64,000 nt of DNA from Ulota crispa (Eukaryota > Streptophyta > Bryopsida > Orthotrichales > Orthotrichaceae), in contig OY987246.1 in assembly GCA_963920765.1 (NCBI GenBank), forward strand, positions 15,620,868-15,684,867. The letters are read 5' to 3'. This document shows, piece by piece, positions 48,108 to 61,839 of this stretch (its first letter is position 1; the number at the start of each line of letters is the position of its first letter). A program made the translations under genes and the position numbers. A model generated the notes under the pieces. The model was not told where the DNA came from. It searched no databases and saw only the letters and a list, made by a program, of their open reading frames with translations.

Positions 48108-48583
48108 AGGTGTGCATGTCATTCACTTTTGGACAAGACTTGTACTATGATCAACTAATAAATTGAGGGTCTTGATACTACCACCCCATCTCTTTTAAAG
48201 CTTTGTTTAGTTCTTAGTTGTTTTTTGGGACAATTTTTTTTTAATTTAGAATTAAATATGTATAAAAACCAAGTGATTTTTTGTTGGTGATTTCCAAAAT
48301 TATAAACTACAAGAAAAATTTTTGATAAGAAAAGATAATAGAGTGTTATCATTTTTTCATCAAAAAAATTTGATTGCAATTTATCATTTTGAAAAATACC
48401 AACAAATAACAAATATCACTTGGTTTTATACATATTTAATTCTAATATTGTTATTTTAAACAATCTCCAAAATCCACTAAAAATGGAACAATGATGTAAA
48501 AGAGGGGATGGCAGTATCAAGACCCTAAATTGATACGCTAATTATAGCACACATCTTGTCCAAAAAGTAGGTGACATGCACCT
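48108..48583. mobile_element. fold-back MITE (AGGTGNGCATGTCA termini)
   Basis: AGGTGTGCATGTCATTCACT at the left is an imperfect complement of AGTAGGTGACATGCACCT at the right, with arms of about 95 bp (GGGTCTTGATACTACCACCCC pairs with GGGATGGCAGTATCAAGACCC). Confidence 0.65.
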
Positions 48584-48679
48584 CTAATAACTATGGATAA
48601 GGATATTTCAACAATTATGAAAATATGTCAATATGTACAAATATTGCAAATTTCAGAGATATCCATCTAATTGTCCCTT

Positions 48680-49535
48680 GAAACAATCTGTGTAATTCTG
48701 CATATTTCTCCCAATAAATTTCTTTTCAACACCATCTATTTAAAGAAATATAAACTGTCAAACACAATTGAAAAACACTGGAAAACAAATTAAATTGGGG
48801 CTAAGCCAGTCGCCAAACCTCATTCAAAGATAATTGTTCGCTTACTGACTCTTATAAAAGGGACTTCAATTGCGAGTTAGTGGTATACATCAGCATTTAC
48901 TTTCACACGAGTACCACTAGTGCAGACGACAAACATAATCAACACACAATCACATCTCAAATTAAGTACAAAATACCAGAAAAAGGAAAACTTGGTTTTC
49001 GGTGAGTGACGGAAAAGTCTGGACACATCCGCAAGAATTACAACATGAGCTCGGCGGACTAGGAGATGAATTGCCTCTATACTCGGTAACACTAGTCCAG
49101 GTAATAGTACCTCCTGAGACAACCCGTCAAGATCTCTATCAAACAGCTAGCTTCTGGCACCATCTCTCTCTTTCTTCCCTTGTCTTGATCGATACCATGA
49201 ATCCAGCATCAAGGAGTTCTGCTTCGATTGCTTAAAAACAATGCACAGGAGCATTGAAAGCAAGAATGGCATAGAAGTACCTGGAAATTGATTTTCAAAA
49301 ACTGCTCGAGCTGCTTTCCTGGTCCAGAGCTTGGCAACAGTAGGGAGCATGTTCTCGGCAAAAGAGATCAGGAAAAAACACTACCAACAGCTCGAATCAG
49401 TGCGGAACAAGGAACTATTCCACAAACATGACCACAGAGGTTGTACCGCTCATGACTTCTGTTTTCCTTATATGATTCCAGGGAGTACACATGGAACCCA
49501 AAAATTTGTCGCTCCACCGAGCTGTTGTTCTCAAG
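48680..49535. other. CPL gene 3' flank
   Basis: No gene. The stretch from about 49000 to 49535 is less AT-rich and likely includes the 3' untranslated region of the minus-strand gene ending at 49536. Confidence 0.35.
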
Positions 49536-52500
49536 TCACGGAATTGGTGAAAGATTTCTCGATTGTCTTCTAGGGGACAGCCTTGACCTGCTCCCCCGTA
49601 CAGGAGAGAGACTAGAAGATACCCCTCGATCTTTAAATGACTCTAACGTTCGCATTCGTTTGCTACTTCCTGGTGACCTGCAAAGCAAAGACAATTCAAG
49701 CAGATATTCTCACGTCGATTTCAAACAGCTCGTAATACTCCGAAAGAGGAACTACCATCACCGAGATAAACTACAGAAGTATTAAAGGTCATTTGAATGC
49801 CTGAAAGAACGGTGAAAATAAGGAAAACACTCAGTACCTTGGTGGCCCACTCCCTCGCTTATGTGGCCGTAGTGACATTTCCACCTGCACATACGCTTCT
49901 TTTGCTGCCTGTGTAACATGCAGCAGAAAAATTCCATGTATGAGAAGAAACCTACTCCATAAGATGCTTTTGTTGAAAATGGTGACCAGGCATTCATGAA
50001 TAAAAAGCACCAGTCATTGCGATGGGCTGAAACCAAAGAGAAGCTTTCCAAAATATATACACTTACTTCTTGCTTGGCTTCGTTCCAAGTAGGACCGCTA
50101 CCCCTACCCAACGTTCGTCCACCAACCTCAACTTGACAACGAAACGCTTGTCGCTGCTGCCCAGCCCCACTTGTTGGAAGTGCTTTAAATTGAATATTAA
50201 TAGCTTCTCTAGTACACTGCGAGCACATCCAGCCACCCATTAGATACAGGCGAAAAATTTTAGCCGATACACAGAAATCAGAAAGTACAATCCAGTGGTT
50301 TGACCAAGCGAAATAGTGAACTGTTATTAATTCTTTAGTATTTAAACAGCTATGTTCTGAATCCAGATATGGTCAGAACATAGACAAAAAACAGCTCGTT
50401 GATAATCTTCTAGTTAGAAATCATCCGACTGGATACAACTTCGACAATGTAAGATTTTAAGACAATGAAGGACTCACCAACTCTTTAAGAGCTTCAACAT
50501 GATTATACGGCACTGGCTCCTCATTTGAATGATAACCGCTCGAGGGAACATGTCCTGAAGTGCTTGCAACTGGACTGTCATCATCCCTATCCCTATCCCT
50601 AGGCAATGGTGCAAGACCAGCCGACAAACGGGGATCCCTAGGACCACGAGATACCCGGACCTCTTTCACTGGCTCTGGCACAGGAGTTGTAGCAGCAGGT
50701 GCTGCAGATACCCCATTCGCTTTGTCTGCCAGACATTAAAAGAATATGATGAAATTAGACCCAAAAGGTACATGTTCCGAACTAGAATAATCCTTCACGA
50801 ACACCAAAGCAAGTGATAAGCATAACCTTAGTTTCTGTACACATGGGAGTGAATACTTGTTCAGAACTGAACATTGAGGTGACCAACCGAAACTAGGTAG
50901 AGCTAAATTGAAATGGTAGATCAAGTGCTCAAAAGCCAGAAAGTCAAATTTGAGATATTATTATTTCAAGCAAAACATTTACTTGCTAGAAAGAGTAGAG
51001 CCGACTCAGCAGCATTGTATTTGGCTTCTTTTCTGGTCCTGCCTATGCCCTCTCCCACCTTTTCACCACCAAACATGACCTGGCCAGAATAAATTAAAAT
51101 AGATGGTTAGCACACAGCATATCTATCAAGAATCTTTCCACTCTATCTTGAAGATTCTGATAACACTACACGCTTTAAACATCCAGATCGTAAGTAAAAA
51201 ATTTGAACGGATGGAGATATAGATATATCAATATACAAATATGCATCTGTTGTCATTATATAGATACATCTATATACCTATGTGTGCTTATATGTGTTCA
51301 CGAAGAAAGCAAAGATATAAACGGTAATAGATGATGCATTGTTTCAATCAAAGTATCAAACCACAACCAGAAACCACAGAGCATCAAAAACAGTTCATAC
51401 ACTGTAGACTTGGACCAAATCAAACACACTGCTCAATCACGTTCCCAGAGGCTTCGGTACTACTAGTATAGGTAAGGAAATCACACCTCAACAGTGACTC
51501 CAAGATGTGTGGAACTTCTTATGTCTGTGCGATATTGTACCTGATAACCCCCGTCATTAACAACGTCTAGGGGTAAACAACATTTACTGAAGCACTTCCA
51601 CAAAGTGATTCAACAGAGATGTCAAAATCACAGACTGCAATCCTCTTCACAGTACGTCATGAAAACTGAAATAAAGGAGTGACGGAGGCACCAAAAGTTG
51701 GAACTTACAGTTCTTTTCACTTTTTGCCCTACTTCATGCAAAGCGCTAATTGCATTAACAGCAACTGGAGGAAAAGCTGGCCGGGATGCATTGAATGGCT
51801 CCTTGGAACCCCCCCGTACAAAACTGGCATTTTCTTCATCTGGTAATCACCACGACTAACTCAGAAAAAAAGCACTCGTTTCCAAATAACAAAATGACCA
51901 ATACAGGAAATTGTACAATTTCAGGAAAACGATAGTCACAGCTTAAGTAAACAAAGTTTTTCAGCTCCGTCAAATACCTGAAAGGGAAGACGCCTCCAGT
52001 TGTGATCGACCTTCTCCAAAGAAACCCTATTCACATTCCCCACCATAACAATAGCAGTAAAAGTGAGATTTTAGAGAAGTAGCTTCCTTTGCTCATTTCT
52101 TGTAAAAACATCTCGGAATGGGATAATCTACTGGATCGGTTGAAAAGTCTCTTTCGACGCTCAAATAAAAAACCTCACCTCTTCCTCATTACGTTGTCTT
52201 CTTGATGCTTCCCTAATCAGCTGTTGCTCTCGAATATAAGGATTCTCAAATCCAGGAGGTGCAGAACGATCAAAAGAAGGAGATTCAGGTTCCAAAACTA
52301 ACTCCGGGGATCTCCTACTTGGTCGGAGAGGGCTCATTTCCTCTTCTATACCAAGCCACCCTCCTCCAGGGGCAACCACAGGAGGAATCTGGACCTGTAA
52401 TGGTGCGGTAGATGCAGCAGGTTTGCTTGCGTCTATACCATGCTGTAATATCAGTAGTCGCCTACGAGTATCTGGATCAATGTCCGTTTCAGGAACCTCT

Positions 52501-55500
52501 CCTTCTTCTCTGCCCGGAGAACCTTGGAAACTACCATCAGGTAACCTAGTAGACACAGGAACTACATGTCTTCTAGGAATACCGGGAGGGTAAGGCATAC
52601 TCTCGGTACTTGATGGATAAGTAGCTCCATCACTTGGAATAAACATGGTAGGATCTACATTGGAAGAGTCCCCAAGGAACTGTGGGCGTGATCGGCCAGT
52701 AGAATCTGGAACTAGAAGATGAGGTTGTTGTGATGGTGGAGGTTGTTGTTGCTGCTGCTGTAAAGGTTTTTGAAATGGTTGCTTAAGAGTCGATCTTAAG
52801 TCGTCATCCATAGAGAAGCTTCGGGTGTGAGCTAGCCCATTGGTACCCTTGTGACATGGAACTCTAACTTCAGTGCAAAGTCATACAGAAAGCAAAAATA
52901 GTTTGCTAAACTAATCACATGAATAATCCAGATTTGACGCCCTAAATACTTGCAGGAAAATTACCAGAATACAATATCGTTTTATACTGTTCTCACAAAC
53001 AATTGCACGACTGCTATTAGAGCAAAAATAAACACTGAACAAACCGCACTCTGATGTTCCTTACCGTGTGCAGTACACGAACGAAGCAGATTAACATTAT
53101 GGTTGGCAGCGTAAGGGCAGTATCCTAGAAACTCACCGGTGTTTTCAAGCCCATTTCAACTTCCGCATTCGCCATGCCATCACCGAAATCCCTAACACCA
53201 TTTGATGCAAAACTTGGCATCACTTCCTCCTGCATTACCTGTAAAAGAGCATGTGAACTGCTTAGGAGCAAAAATCAAAGAACTTGAGAAGGATAGCACG
53301 AGCATAATGAATAACAAGACAAACCGTTCAACGCTCTAACCCAGATCCTTCTGGCGGAAACTAATTTGTGGAATACAACTTTCAAACTTCACATGACCAC
53401 CATGATGAGTAGGATGAACATAGAAGAACTGTTTCACACCTCTGGGATGATGTAACTGCTCACATCAGGAGCTCTAGGCAATGTGTGGATTTCTGTATCA
53501 AACTTCACTTCCATCATCTGCTGCGTCAGCGTTTCATCCAACTCCCTGGAGGAAGCAGGAATAGTCCACATTACTCTCGTTTAGACAAATTCAAATTCCT
53601 CATCCAAGTACAAACACTATCAGTAACTTGGAGAAACATATCGTAAAGGTGTTTCGATATGAAACACCATGTTGCAAGAACGAACATGAGAGAGTTAGTC
53701 ACAAAGGGAACGATTGTGAGACCTCGGGTGTATCAGTTTCATGAGGACCAGAATGCACTTACTTGAAAAAATAGCCTCTAACATTGCAGGCTATATTTCT
53801 TGCAATACAAAGGGGTGGTAGTTCCTTCATGGTCTGTGCAACAAAGCGATCAATCATTTAATCAGAAAACCGGAACAAACTCGTACTGGTCCAAACAGAC
53901 AAGAACGGCGGAGTAGTAAAAGAAAGCAGGAGAAACATCCATATCGCTACGAGTAAACAAAAGAGAATGAACTCAAAACTCACCTCTGCTTTTGGATCTG
54001 TATAAGGCATAAATGGTTGCACTTCATGCACACGAGGTTGATCCGTTTTATCCCAAACGGGCAACCGATCGTCAATCACCATTGCCATCTTCGGATGACA
54101 GCAGTGACGTGGAAAACAATCTTTCAGCATTTTCTTCGCATCTGAAATAAGAAGCCTTTTTTGTCAGACAAAGATGACGAATTCTTTGATACCAGCCGAC
54201 ACTTGTTGCAATATATAAGTACTAGACAACCAGAGCAAGCAAGACACGGTTGTAGACTAAACATAAAAAAACCTTGACAAAAGTGTTGGAACAGTTCAAG
54301 GCTTCAAACAAATGTCTTAATACGTCCAGAAAACATTCCCGATATCTAGAACAGGCGAATATAGGAACTGCCATACCAGACTTCACACAGGTGACTCTTT
54401 CATTCAACTCTCGAGGATTTATGAGACGTGCATCGGGATCCAACAGCCGCCACATCTCCAGGGCATAATCCCTCTCCGACATAGTGCAAATAAAAGCTTC
54501 AAATCGCTTGCGGCCTTTCGCCAACAAATAGACCTTCAGCTCGTCCCAGTTTGGTCTCAATCTCACCAGCACACTCGTATCTCTCACCTGCGCAATCAAG
54601 TTATGTTCAGGAAATCTATCATTCCAACTCAGAAATAACTTCTCAAGCTATAAGTATCCAGCTAATAAATCCTAAAAGGCTGAAAGATTCAATCCTTTCA
54701 TAAGCGACTCTACGAATTCAATTGCAATGAGAAACAGAAAGGTAACTAGAAGTACCGCTGGATTGATTCGTGTTAGAATAACATTTCGCTCCGGCAGCCG
54801 AACTATAGGTCGTATGAGCAGAACTGCACCGTCAGCCACAGGAGGAACCACCTCTGGCTGGGCCTTGTAAAGTTTCCCATTGTCAAACACTTGATCTGTC
54901 TTTATGTACTGCTCTAAAATAGCCTTGTCTTCCTGAAACCGTTTCAGCGTTGCCGCCAGAACAGGATCCTCTCGATTGACTAAGCGGCGATTCAAAACCT
55001 CAATTCGGTCGTCAAAGGTCTTTGAGGTGTTAGCCACGATGAGAGTCTCATCAAGGTCAAGTACCATGGCTAGGCAACGAAGGTTCAGCATGGCAAGGCA
55101 GGAGTCATACATCCCTTCAACTACAACGAACCCCCAGAAGCAAGCTTCTGCCCTACCTTCCAATATTTGTTTTTGTGATGGAAGCATGGCTACTAAGTGT
55201 AATTGAAGGCCACCATTAATAGAAGCTACCGCCGTCTGCAACCATTCATGCAGGAACAGAGGTATCAGTGCTAAGTACATCCCGAAACTGAGCTGACGGC
55301 AAGACATCTAAACCCTGCAATGAGAAGCCTTAATAAACACTATTAAGAGTAGTAAAAATTAGACGAATAACACAAGATTAAGCCTGAGATTTCCACTTCA
55401 AGATCAGAATACGGTTCGATACAACAATGTGACGAGAATCCAATAAGTCAAGTTTTTTGGATAAATCACAAAAAAGATGAGTGTGTTTGAGAAGAAGCGA

Positions 55501-55983
55501 CTGAAGAGAAGCAACGAAGAGAATGAAAAAGTATATAAAAATCAAGGTGTTTGTTCCTGCCAATAATTAGTGACATAAGGATTAGTGACAAGAACACAAG
55601 ACTGTGTGTCGTACATGCGAGAGACGAGATCATCAACGAAATACCTTGTTTTCATGGAGACAGGATAAGTGTAAGGCTTGGAGCGCAGGAAGATTCGAAG
55701 CTTTATGGCCATCGGGAGGCTCTAGCTTGAATGCAACTCCAGAAGCGACGGTGTGAAGCACCAGCAGAGGCAAACACCTTTCACTTGAAGTAGAAAAAGA
55801 CATTATCCGAAGTTCGTTCCCATACACTTGAGACCAGTAATCATCCAGGGATTGTGGAGACAGAACCATTTCTCCGAGGCGCTCATTCTTATTGTACAAA
55901 TTTGTAAGGAAGGAGTCGCTGTGGCGAGTGATTGTTGTTGTGGCGTGTGTCGGGGAGTAGATTAAGGGCAGATCGGAAGCCAT
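49536..55983 (-). CDS. CPL1: RNA polymerase II CTD phosphatase-like protein, CPL1/CPL2 type
   Basis: CPL1/CPL2 dephosphorylate the RNA polymerase II C-terminal domain in the nucleus. Minus-strand exons: 55645-55983, 54756-55235, 54377-54587, 53984-54141, 53763-53833, 53440-53545, 53137-53238, 52179-52781(?), 51978-52026, 51709-51839, 51487-51540, 50983-51079, 50478-50725, 50067-50216, 49838-49908, 49536-49677. Together they give about 1003 residues, close to Arabidopsis CPL1 (967). The FCP1-type catalytic motif DLDET lies at about 173; further family blocks are [18 protein letters not shown] and [18 protein letters not shown]. Exon 8 encodes Gln-rich sequence and [19 protein letters not shown]. 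Two double-stranded RNA-binding domains follow, at about 727-800 ([21 protein letters not shown]) and 875-945 ([24 protein letters not shown]). The C-terminus is short and SR/SP-rich. Most joins are GT-AG and in phase; the exon 7-8 join is uncertain. An in-frame upstream ATG at 56082 would add 33 residues. Confidence 0.93.
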
Positions 55984-56043
55984 TTCTGCGGCGCCGAACA
56001 ACGGGCGACAAAAGAGCCGCGCATATGAGGCAAGCGTAGAAAA

Positions 56044-56326
56044 GCCTTGCGACGTCGACGATGTCGGATATGAAGGCCACACCCTGCGGGTTTGCTCTCT
56101 GGCGCCCTCACCTCACGGCGCAGGGTTTACGGGATATGAGCTTGAAGCTCCTGTGGTTTGTTTTCTCTCTCTCTCATTCTCCACCTGCTGCTGCGAGAGT
56201 AGGAGGGAGGGAGGGAGAGCCTTGTGACGTCGGGCCACGCCCTGCGGGTTTGCTCTCTGGCGCCCTCACGGCGCAGGGTTTGCGGAATAAGCTTACGAGC
56301 TTGAAGCTCCTCCTGTGGTTTGTTTA
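56044..56326. repeat. duplicated promoter segment upstream of CPL
   Basis: Copy 1 (56044-56163) and copy 2 (56219-56326) share CCTTGYGACGTCG, CCCTGCGGGTTTGCTCTCTG, GGCGCCCTCAC, GGCGCAGGGTTT and AGCTTGAAGCTCC. Each carries a GACGTC core, a possible bZIP site, and a GC-rich palindrome. The block is directly upstream of the CPL start, so transcription factor sites may be doubled. Confidence 0.75.
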
Positions 56327-56628
56327 AGACTCTCCTTCTGCCCCTGCGACATGCTTCTACCAACTTCACACAAATTCAACTCGTCGTCGTCGTCTCTGTT
56401 GTTAGAACAGAGAAGAGAGAGACAGGCTCTTCTCTCGTCTCCTGCAACGCAGAGCCTCTTTCGGGACAGAGAGTTAGGGTTATGACTTTAGGTGACATTA
56501 TGGAGCCATCCTAGAGGGCATATTAGCACGAATGCTTTGCTTATGAAGGAAAATGATCATTCTCCACTGATTCAATAGAGAGGTAAGGGTAGGAGCATTC
56601 AATATCAACAATGTATTTAATAGCCTCA

Positions 56629-56762
56629 CTCTTTATACAAGGTGTTTATTCTAAAACTTAAATTTAGGTAAGTAAGAGATAGCTTATCATTTTAGTAAAC
56701 AACAATAAGTTACCTATGACTTACCTAAGTTTAAGTTTTAGAATGAACACCTTGTGTAGAGA
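56629..56762. repeat. short hairpin MITE
   Basis: TACAAGGTGTTTATTCTAAA at the left pairs with TTTAGAATGAACACCTTGTG at the right, arms about 60 bp around a short centre. Non-coding. Confidence 0.65.
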
Positions 56763-58086
56763 ATGACGTTATTAGGTACAGTGTTGGTATTTGGTGTTCC
56801 TACTTTAAGGGTGATTCTTCAAGTTTAAAAGAGGGAGTGGACAAAGGGGGCTTTAAAGTTTCTTGTGGACATGTGCAAGAAAAATACTGAGAGTTTGACT
56901 ATTACAAACCCTTCAAGTAATCAAATTAGGTGTTTTTTTGCAAGGCGGCTCAATACTCAATTCCTAAACAATGCTTAGAGGACTTAGAAGCAAACGCATG
57001 ACAAGTGGTGGGGAAAGATGAATGTGATATTTATAGAAAAAATCCAAGTGATTGACTGAAAAGATTTCTAAGTGAATGTTTTTTTGTGGAAGGTTGAAAT
57101 TGTTTCTTGTTTTGCAACTAAGGCCAGTACTTGTAAGAATAAATTTTTGGTAATATTAGGAACAAGAAATTAAGAAACTTGTAAATTAACATTCACTCTC
57201 TATTATATATGAATTGTGATTTATTCCTCCAAGTCAATTAGACAAAAAGACTTTAATATTTTAATCTCTCTCACTCGGTTAAGTTAGTTTAGAAAAAATC
57301 TCCCTATTATTAAGTCCAATAGACTTTGTAAATTAGAATTACCTCTTTCAATTATGAAATTCAAATTCAAGTTATAAATAAATGACAAGGGAAGTAAGAA
57401 TTAACACTTAATCAAAGCAAATCTCCCAATGGTCTTATCCTCTTTCCTTGACTTTTTGGTCTTAATCCTCAACCATTTGCTTTATATTTTGTTATTTAAA
57501 CAATCACACATGCAAATAAGTACAATCTACATCAACCATTAAGTATGTAATTTAAAATAGAAAATGGAGAAAGAGTTACAAATAACTACTTGGAAGTAGA
57601 TTAGTTCTAAAGATGATCAATTATATGGAAAACCTCCCATACTTCTTTTTACAAATATGTGTCATTGTTCATATTCTACATAAAATTTACTTTCTACAGA
57701 ATTTGGTTAATTTGGTTAAAAAATTTCTCCTCACTTTTCCTATTTCCAATCAATTAACATAATCACATGCGCATGTATTTTATAAAATTTAATTTTGGAT
57801 TTTCATTTTTTTAAAACTTCATTTTACTATTTCATTGAGAAATTTCCTTATCCAATATTTTTGACCAATTTAAATCTTTGCTCTCACTTATTTAAACTCT
57901 ATAATGGATAGTGTTGAAGTAACCTTCATAGTCCGATTAACCATGTCTTAGACTTTAATCGCATTCAAATCTTTTGAGTTATTTAACTAAAAAATAATTC
58001 TAATACAATTAGGTTTCAATTAAAATTTTAAATTATTTTCATTTAAAATTTGTTTTGTTCATATTATAAAAGACTTTATGAAGCTG
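56763..58086. other. AT-rich intergenic DNA
   Basis: No gene or recognisable repeat with defined ends. Confidence 0.5.
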
Positions 58087-58223
58087 CACTACAAGAAAAC
58101 AATGTCCAAATTGACTAAGCTTGTCCAAATTGATAAAAAAGTGTTCAAATTGCCAAAAAAGCGTCCAAATTGACACATCTAAATCTACAAAAAATTACCA
58201 TGTTGACTACATTTCTTGTAGTG
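58087..58223. mobile_element. miniature CACTA-type element
   Basis: Starts CACTACAAGAAAACA, the common plant CACTA terminus, and ends TTTCTTGTAGTG. Length 137 bp. The flanking triplets (CTG and ATA) differ, so a duplication is not preserved. The interior repeats GTCCAAATTG(A) about four times. Confidence 0.7.
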
Positions 58224-59546
58224 ATACTTTGTCAATTAAATATTGGTACATTTCATCTTTAATTCATACATACAATCAATTTGACATTGTTTTTCATTTT
58301 TATATTACCACCTTTATTTTATTTCAAAAATTACCAATAAAACTTAATTCAAATTTTGATGTTCATTTCCGATGTTTCAAATATTTAAAATTGATTAGAT
58401 TTTTGAGAATGTTTTCTTTTTTTTAATTTATTTTTGTCATATAGATTTTTGCTATTAATCATAAATCCTACAAAAGTATTCAAAACAAACTTTAAAGGTT
58501 TCAATTATTTCTCTTTTTTTTGTACAAACAAAAAACAATAAATTTGACATTAAAGCGCATACACATAAAATTAAAAAGAAGAAACTACAAAGATAACACC
58601 TCTCAAAAACATTCTCTCAATCAATTATAAAATTTGCATTTGCTTGTATAAAATTTGAAAATTTCTAAGCTTAAAACATAATTTTCCATTAATATAGTCT
58701 ATTGATTTTGTTCTTTACTTATTTATATATTTTGTTGTAAAAGCATGGTTTTTCATGTTTTAAGTGAATTACATTATTTTAGAAATAATATATAACTAAG
58801 GATGTTTTTCTTTATATCTTTTCAAATTTAGTTATTAAAATGAAATGCAATCATATTGAAAGACAATTTTGGAAAAAGTTGTTTTTGCACTGTAATGAAA
58901 TTTATAAATCCAAAAGAAAGTATCAAACAAAGATAAACTGGAGCATTACCTTCTACTTGGACATTATGATACAAAGGATATGATGAAAAGTTTAATAGTA
59001 TTACCAAAATTCACGTTGTGCATAATAGTATTGACTAGAGAGGTTAATTGGAACATCATAATGTTTGTATTGTTAATGATAACAATCTAGACATTTTACC
59101 TAATACTCCTTCTTCTTCCAACTTGAAATTTTACTTCATCTATATGACGATTGCGCATACAAACAACAATCAATGCAAATATGATAAACAAATGAATAAA
59201 AGTAGAAAACAAATTCTTGTAAAAGATAAATCCATTGCCTCAACCATAATGATTTTTATAATAAAATTTTATAGGTAAATAAAATAAAATTTCAATATCT
59301 TGAAAACAAAACATAAAAAATGGGGGAATTTTTTTGATAAGCTAATATGAAAATACACCTTTATTTGTTGAAATTTTAAAGATCAAAAGCTTTTAAAAAA
59401 CTACAAGTAGATATTACTAATTGATTGTTGTTTACCTTTAGGATTTTAACTTTTCTAAAAAGTTTTTTTCAATTTTGTATGAATTGTTTTATATTTTGAT
59501 TTGAAATTTTTATATTTGTACAAAATTTTCATGAAATAAATACTAA

Positions 59547-59593
<47 letters not shown>

Positions 59594-60783
59594 TTGATAT
59601 TAGTCAAAATATAGATAAGATGTAAAATATTTATAACTACAATCAATTTTCATTAAGGACTCTAAAATTCATTAAAGTTTTATTTTTTCCTTAGTCATTC
59701 TTCTATACATTTTGTTTTTTTTCATTCTCTAATTAAATATATTTTTTCATTTTTAAATTTAATAAGTACATGTATTTGCAATCTTGCATTAATCACACAA
59801 AATGCTAATTGATTTCACAATTTACACTGGTTATTTGACCAACAACATACTATTGTAATCTCAATTGCTTTGTTAGTCTTATATTTAAAATCTTTGGAAA
59901 TTTTGTTTATTTATCAAAGTGTTAATTATTTGATTAATGACTATTCATCTAGAATTTATGAAATTGTAAAAAAAGAACTTAAAAAACTATTGAGATCCTT
60001 TCAAGTGTTTATTAATTATGTAAGCTTAAAGTAGGTATCATTTCCAATCAAATGTGGTGTATTGCATACTTCTAATTTAAATTATTGATTTTAAATAGTT
60101 TCACTAATCTTCAAAATTTTGTACAAATTAAATATATTCAACTGATCTTAGTTATGAACGCTTTCTACTTAGCCGACATATACATTCCAAAACCTCTTTT
60201 GTAAATTTTAAATGAAACATAGAATATTAAAATGAAATGCTTACATATTGAAAACATCACTAACCAGTAATGTCACCAATTAGCTTAAATTTTTTACTAA
60301 AGATATTTGTATCTTATCAATTGCACCCCATATATTAAAAAAAATGGTGAATTTTTCAAAAATTAAAATCATATTTTGAAGGCAATTTTCATTCAAAATG
60401 CTAATACAACAATTAAATAATTTATTTTTATCTATAAGTATGTTTGGAACTATATTTACATACATTTCCATGGTTAGAAGTTTAATTTTGTGTCTATCTA
60501 CCATATGCTTTGAATTATATTTATAAACTAATTTATAAAGCATACATGCTACAATTTTTTAATTTTTATTTGTAGCCTAACATGATTCACATGTTCATTT
60601 TTTTTAAATCAAACATATTCAACAACTTTTTTATAAAATCAAAACTCATTTTATAAAACTTTTAAAATTTGTTATAATGCATTTTTCACTTCATCTTCAC
60701 ATTGTTTTATATGAGTAGTTGCTTTGTATTACTTTTTTTGATATTTCATATATATTTTTTGCAATGAATAGCAATAAAATCAT
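58224..60783. other. AT-rich intergenic DNA with a TA microsatellite
   Basis: A (TA)n run lies at about 59551-59590. The stretch has no gene and no other repeat with defined ends. Confidence 0.5.
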
Positions 60784-61839
60784 GGGGAGTGCACTTTTTT
60801 TTTTTTTTTGTATATGTGCAATCGAATGAAGGGTTGTTGTAGTTGCTTTGGTCCTAAATTTTTGACTTGGCTTTATAAAAGTAAGCATTATTGAAATGGG
60901 TGTGGGCTCTTTATAAATAATGAAAGGTAGGGCTTAATAATGAGAATCATAAATTTTTTAGTTGTACAATAGCCTTGCCAATATCCAAAAATCAAAATCT
61001 ACAGTTTTGTTGGATATATTATAATTATTTAATGGTTAGCTAAAGTATCCCATGTTTTGAGTATGACAAAGTATCCAATGTCAGCTATAGCAGTAGCTTA
61101 GGATTGTAGGGTTAGTAAATGATGTACAAGTAATGATACAAGATTGGACACATGGATGAAGCTTTTGTTGATGTTCATTTATGGGCTTGTGGCTAGGGCT
61201 TATAATTAGCCTAGGGTTTGAAGGTTGGGTTGTGATTTAGCAACTCCTGCTTGTACGCTTGCATGTTTTGTGGTTTTGATTGCATGGTTTATCTCATATT
61301 TTGCAATAATGCTTACTATTCGCACGCGATGTTTGGACTTTGTAAGGGTTTAGGTGCAACGCTATCTTTGCGCTTGGGTTCATTTCCCATGTTTTTTCTT
61401 ATTTCTTTGCTTGTTCAACTTAAACGGGGTTTGTGGTTGAAGTGGCGGAATGAGTTTCAATATTTTTTCCTTCATCCTATATTGAATTTACAAATCTGCT
61501 CTGAGATATACTATATGCTTTTCCATGCTTTGTGTTTTCTTTCAAGTTTTTGTTTGAAATATTATGTGATTGGTTAGAATTTATGTTTTGAAATGTTTGG
61601 TCTTTGATTACATGTGTGTAGTTTTGTTTATGCCATTGTGTATTTATAATGAACACAAGGTATACAAAAATATTACAAGAATGTAATTCAAATGAAGTTT
61701 AGGGTACATGAAATTGTCAAAATTTAGAAATTTAGGTAAATATAACCTTATAGAATTCAATTTTTTTACCTACATAGCCCCCATTTTATAAGGGCTTGAA
61801 TGCATGCTACCCACGAATATCATGTATAGTGCACTCCCC
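60784..61839. repeat. segment bounded by GGGGAGTGCAC inverted repeats
   Basis: GGGGAGTGCAC at 60784 is the exact complement of GTGCACTCCCC ending at 61839. A 108-codon plus-strand frame inside (61251-61577) is Cys- and Phe-rich without a recognised domain. It may be a degraded DNA element; two 11-bp matches alone are weak support. Confidence 0.3.

Larger units (their letters stand above)
46389..48679. mobile_element. split fold-back MITE with inserted DNA
   Basis: GGGAAAATTTGATGGATATCC at the left and GATATCCATCTAATTGTCCC at the right match the termini of the 35664 family, about 2.3 kb apart. The intervening DNA holds two further inverted-repeat elements (47911-48076 and 48108-48583) and AT-rich sequence without a supported gene. 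Confidence 0.5.
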
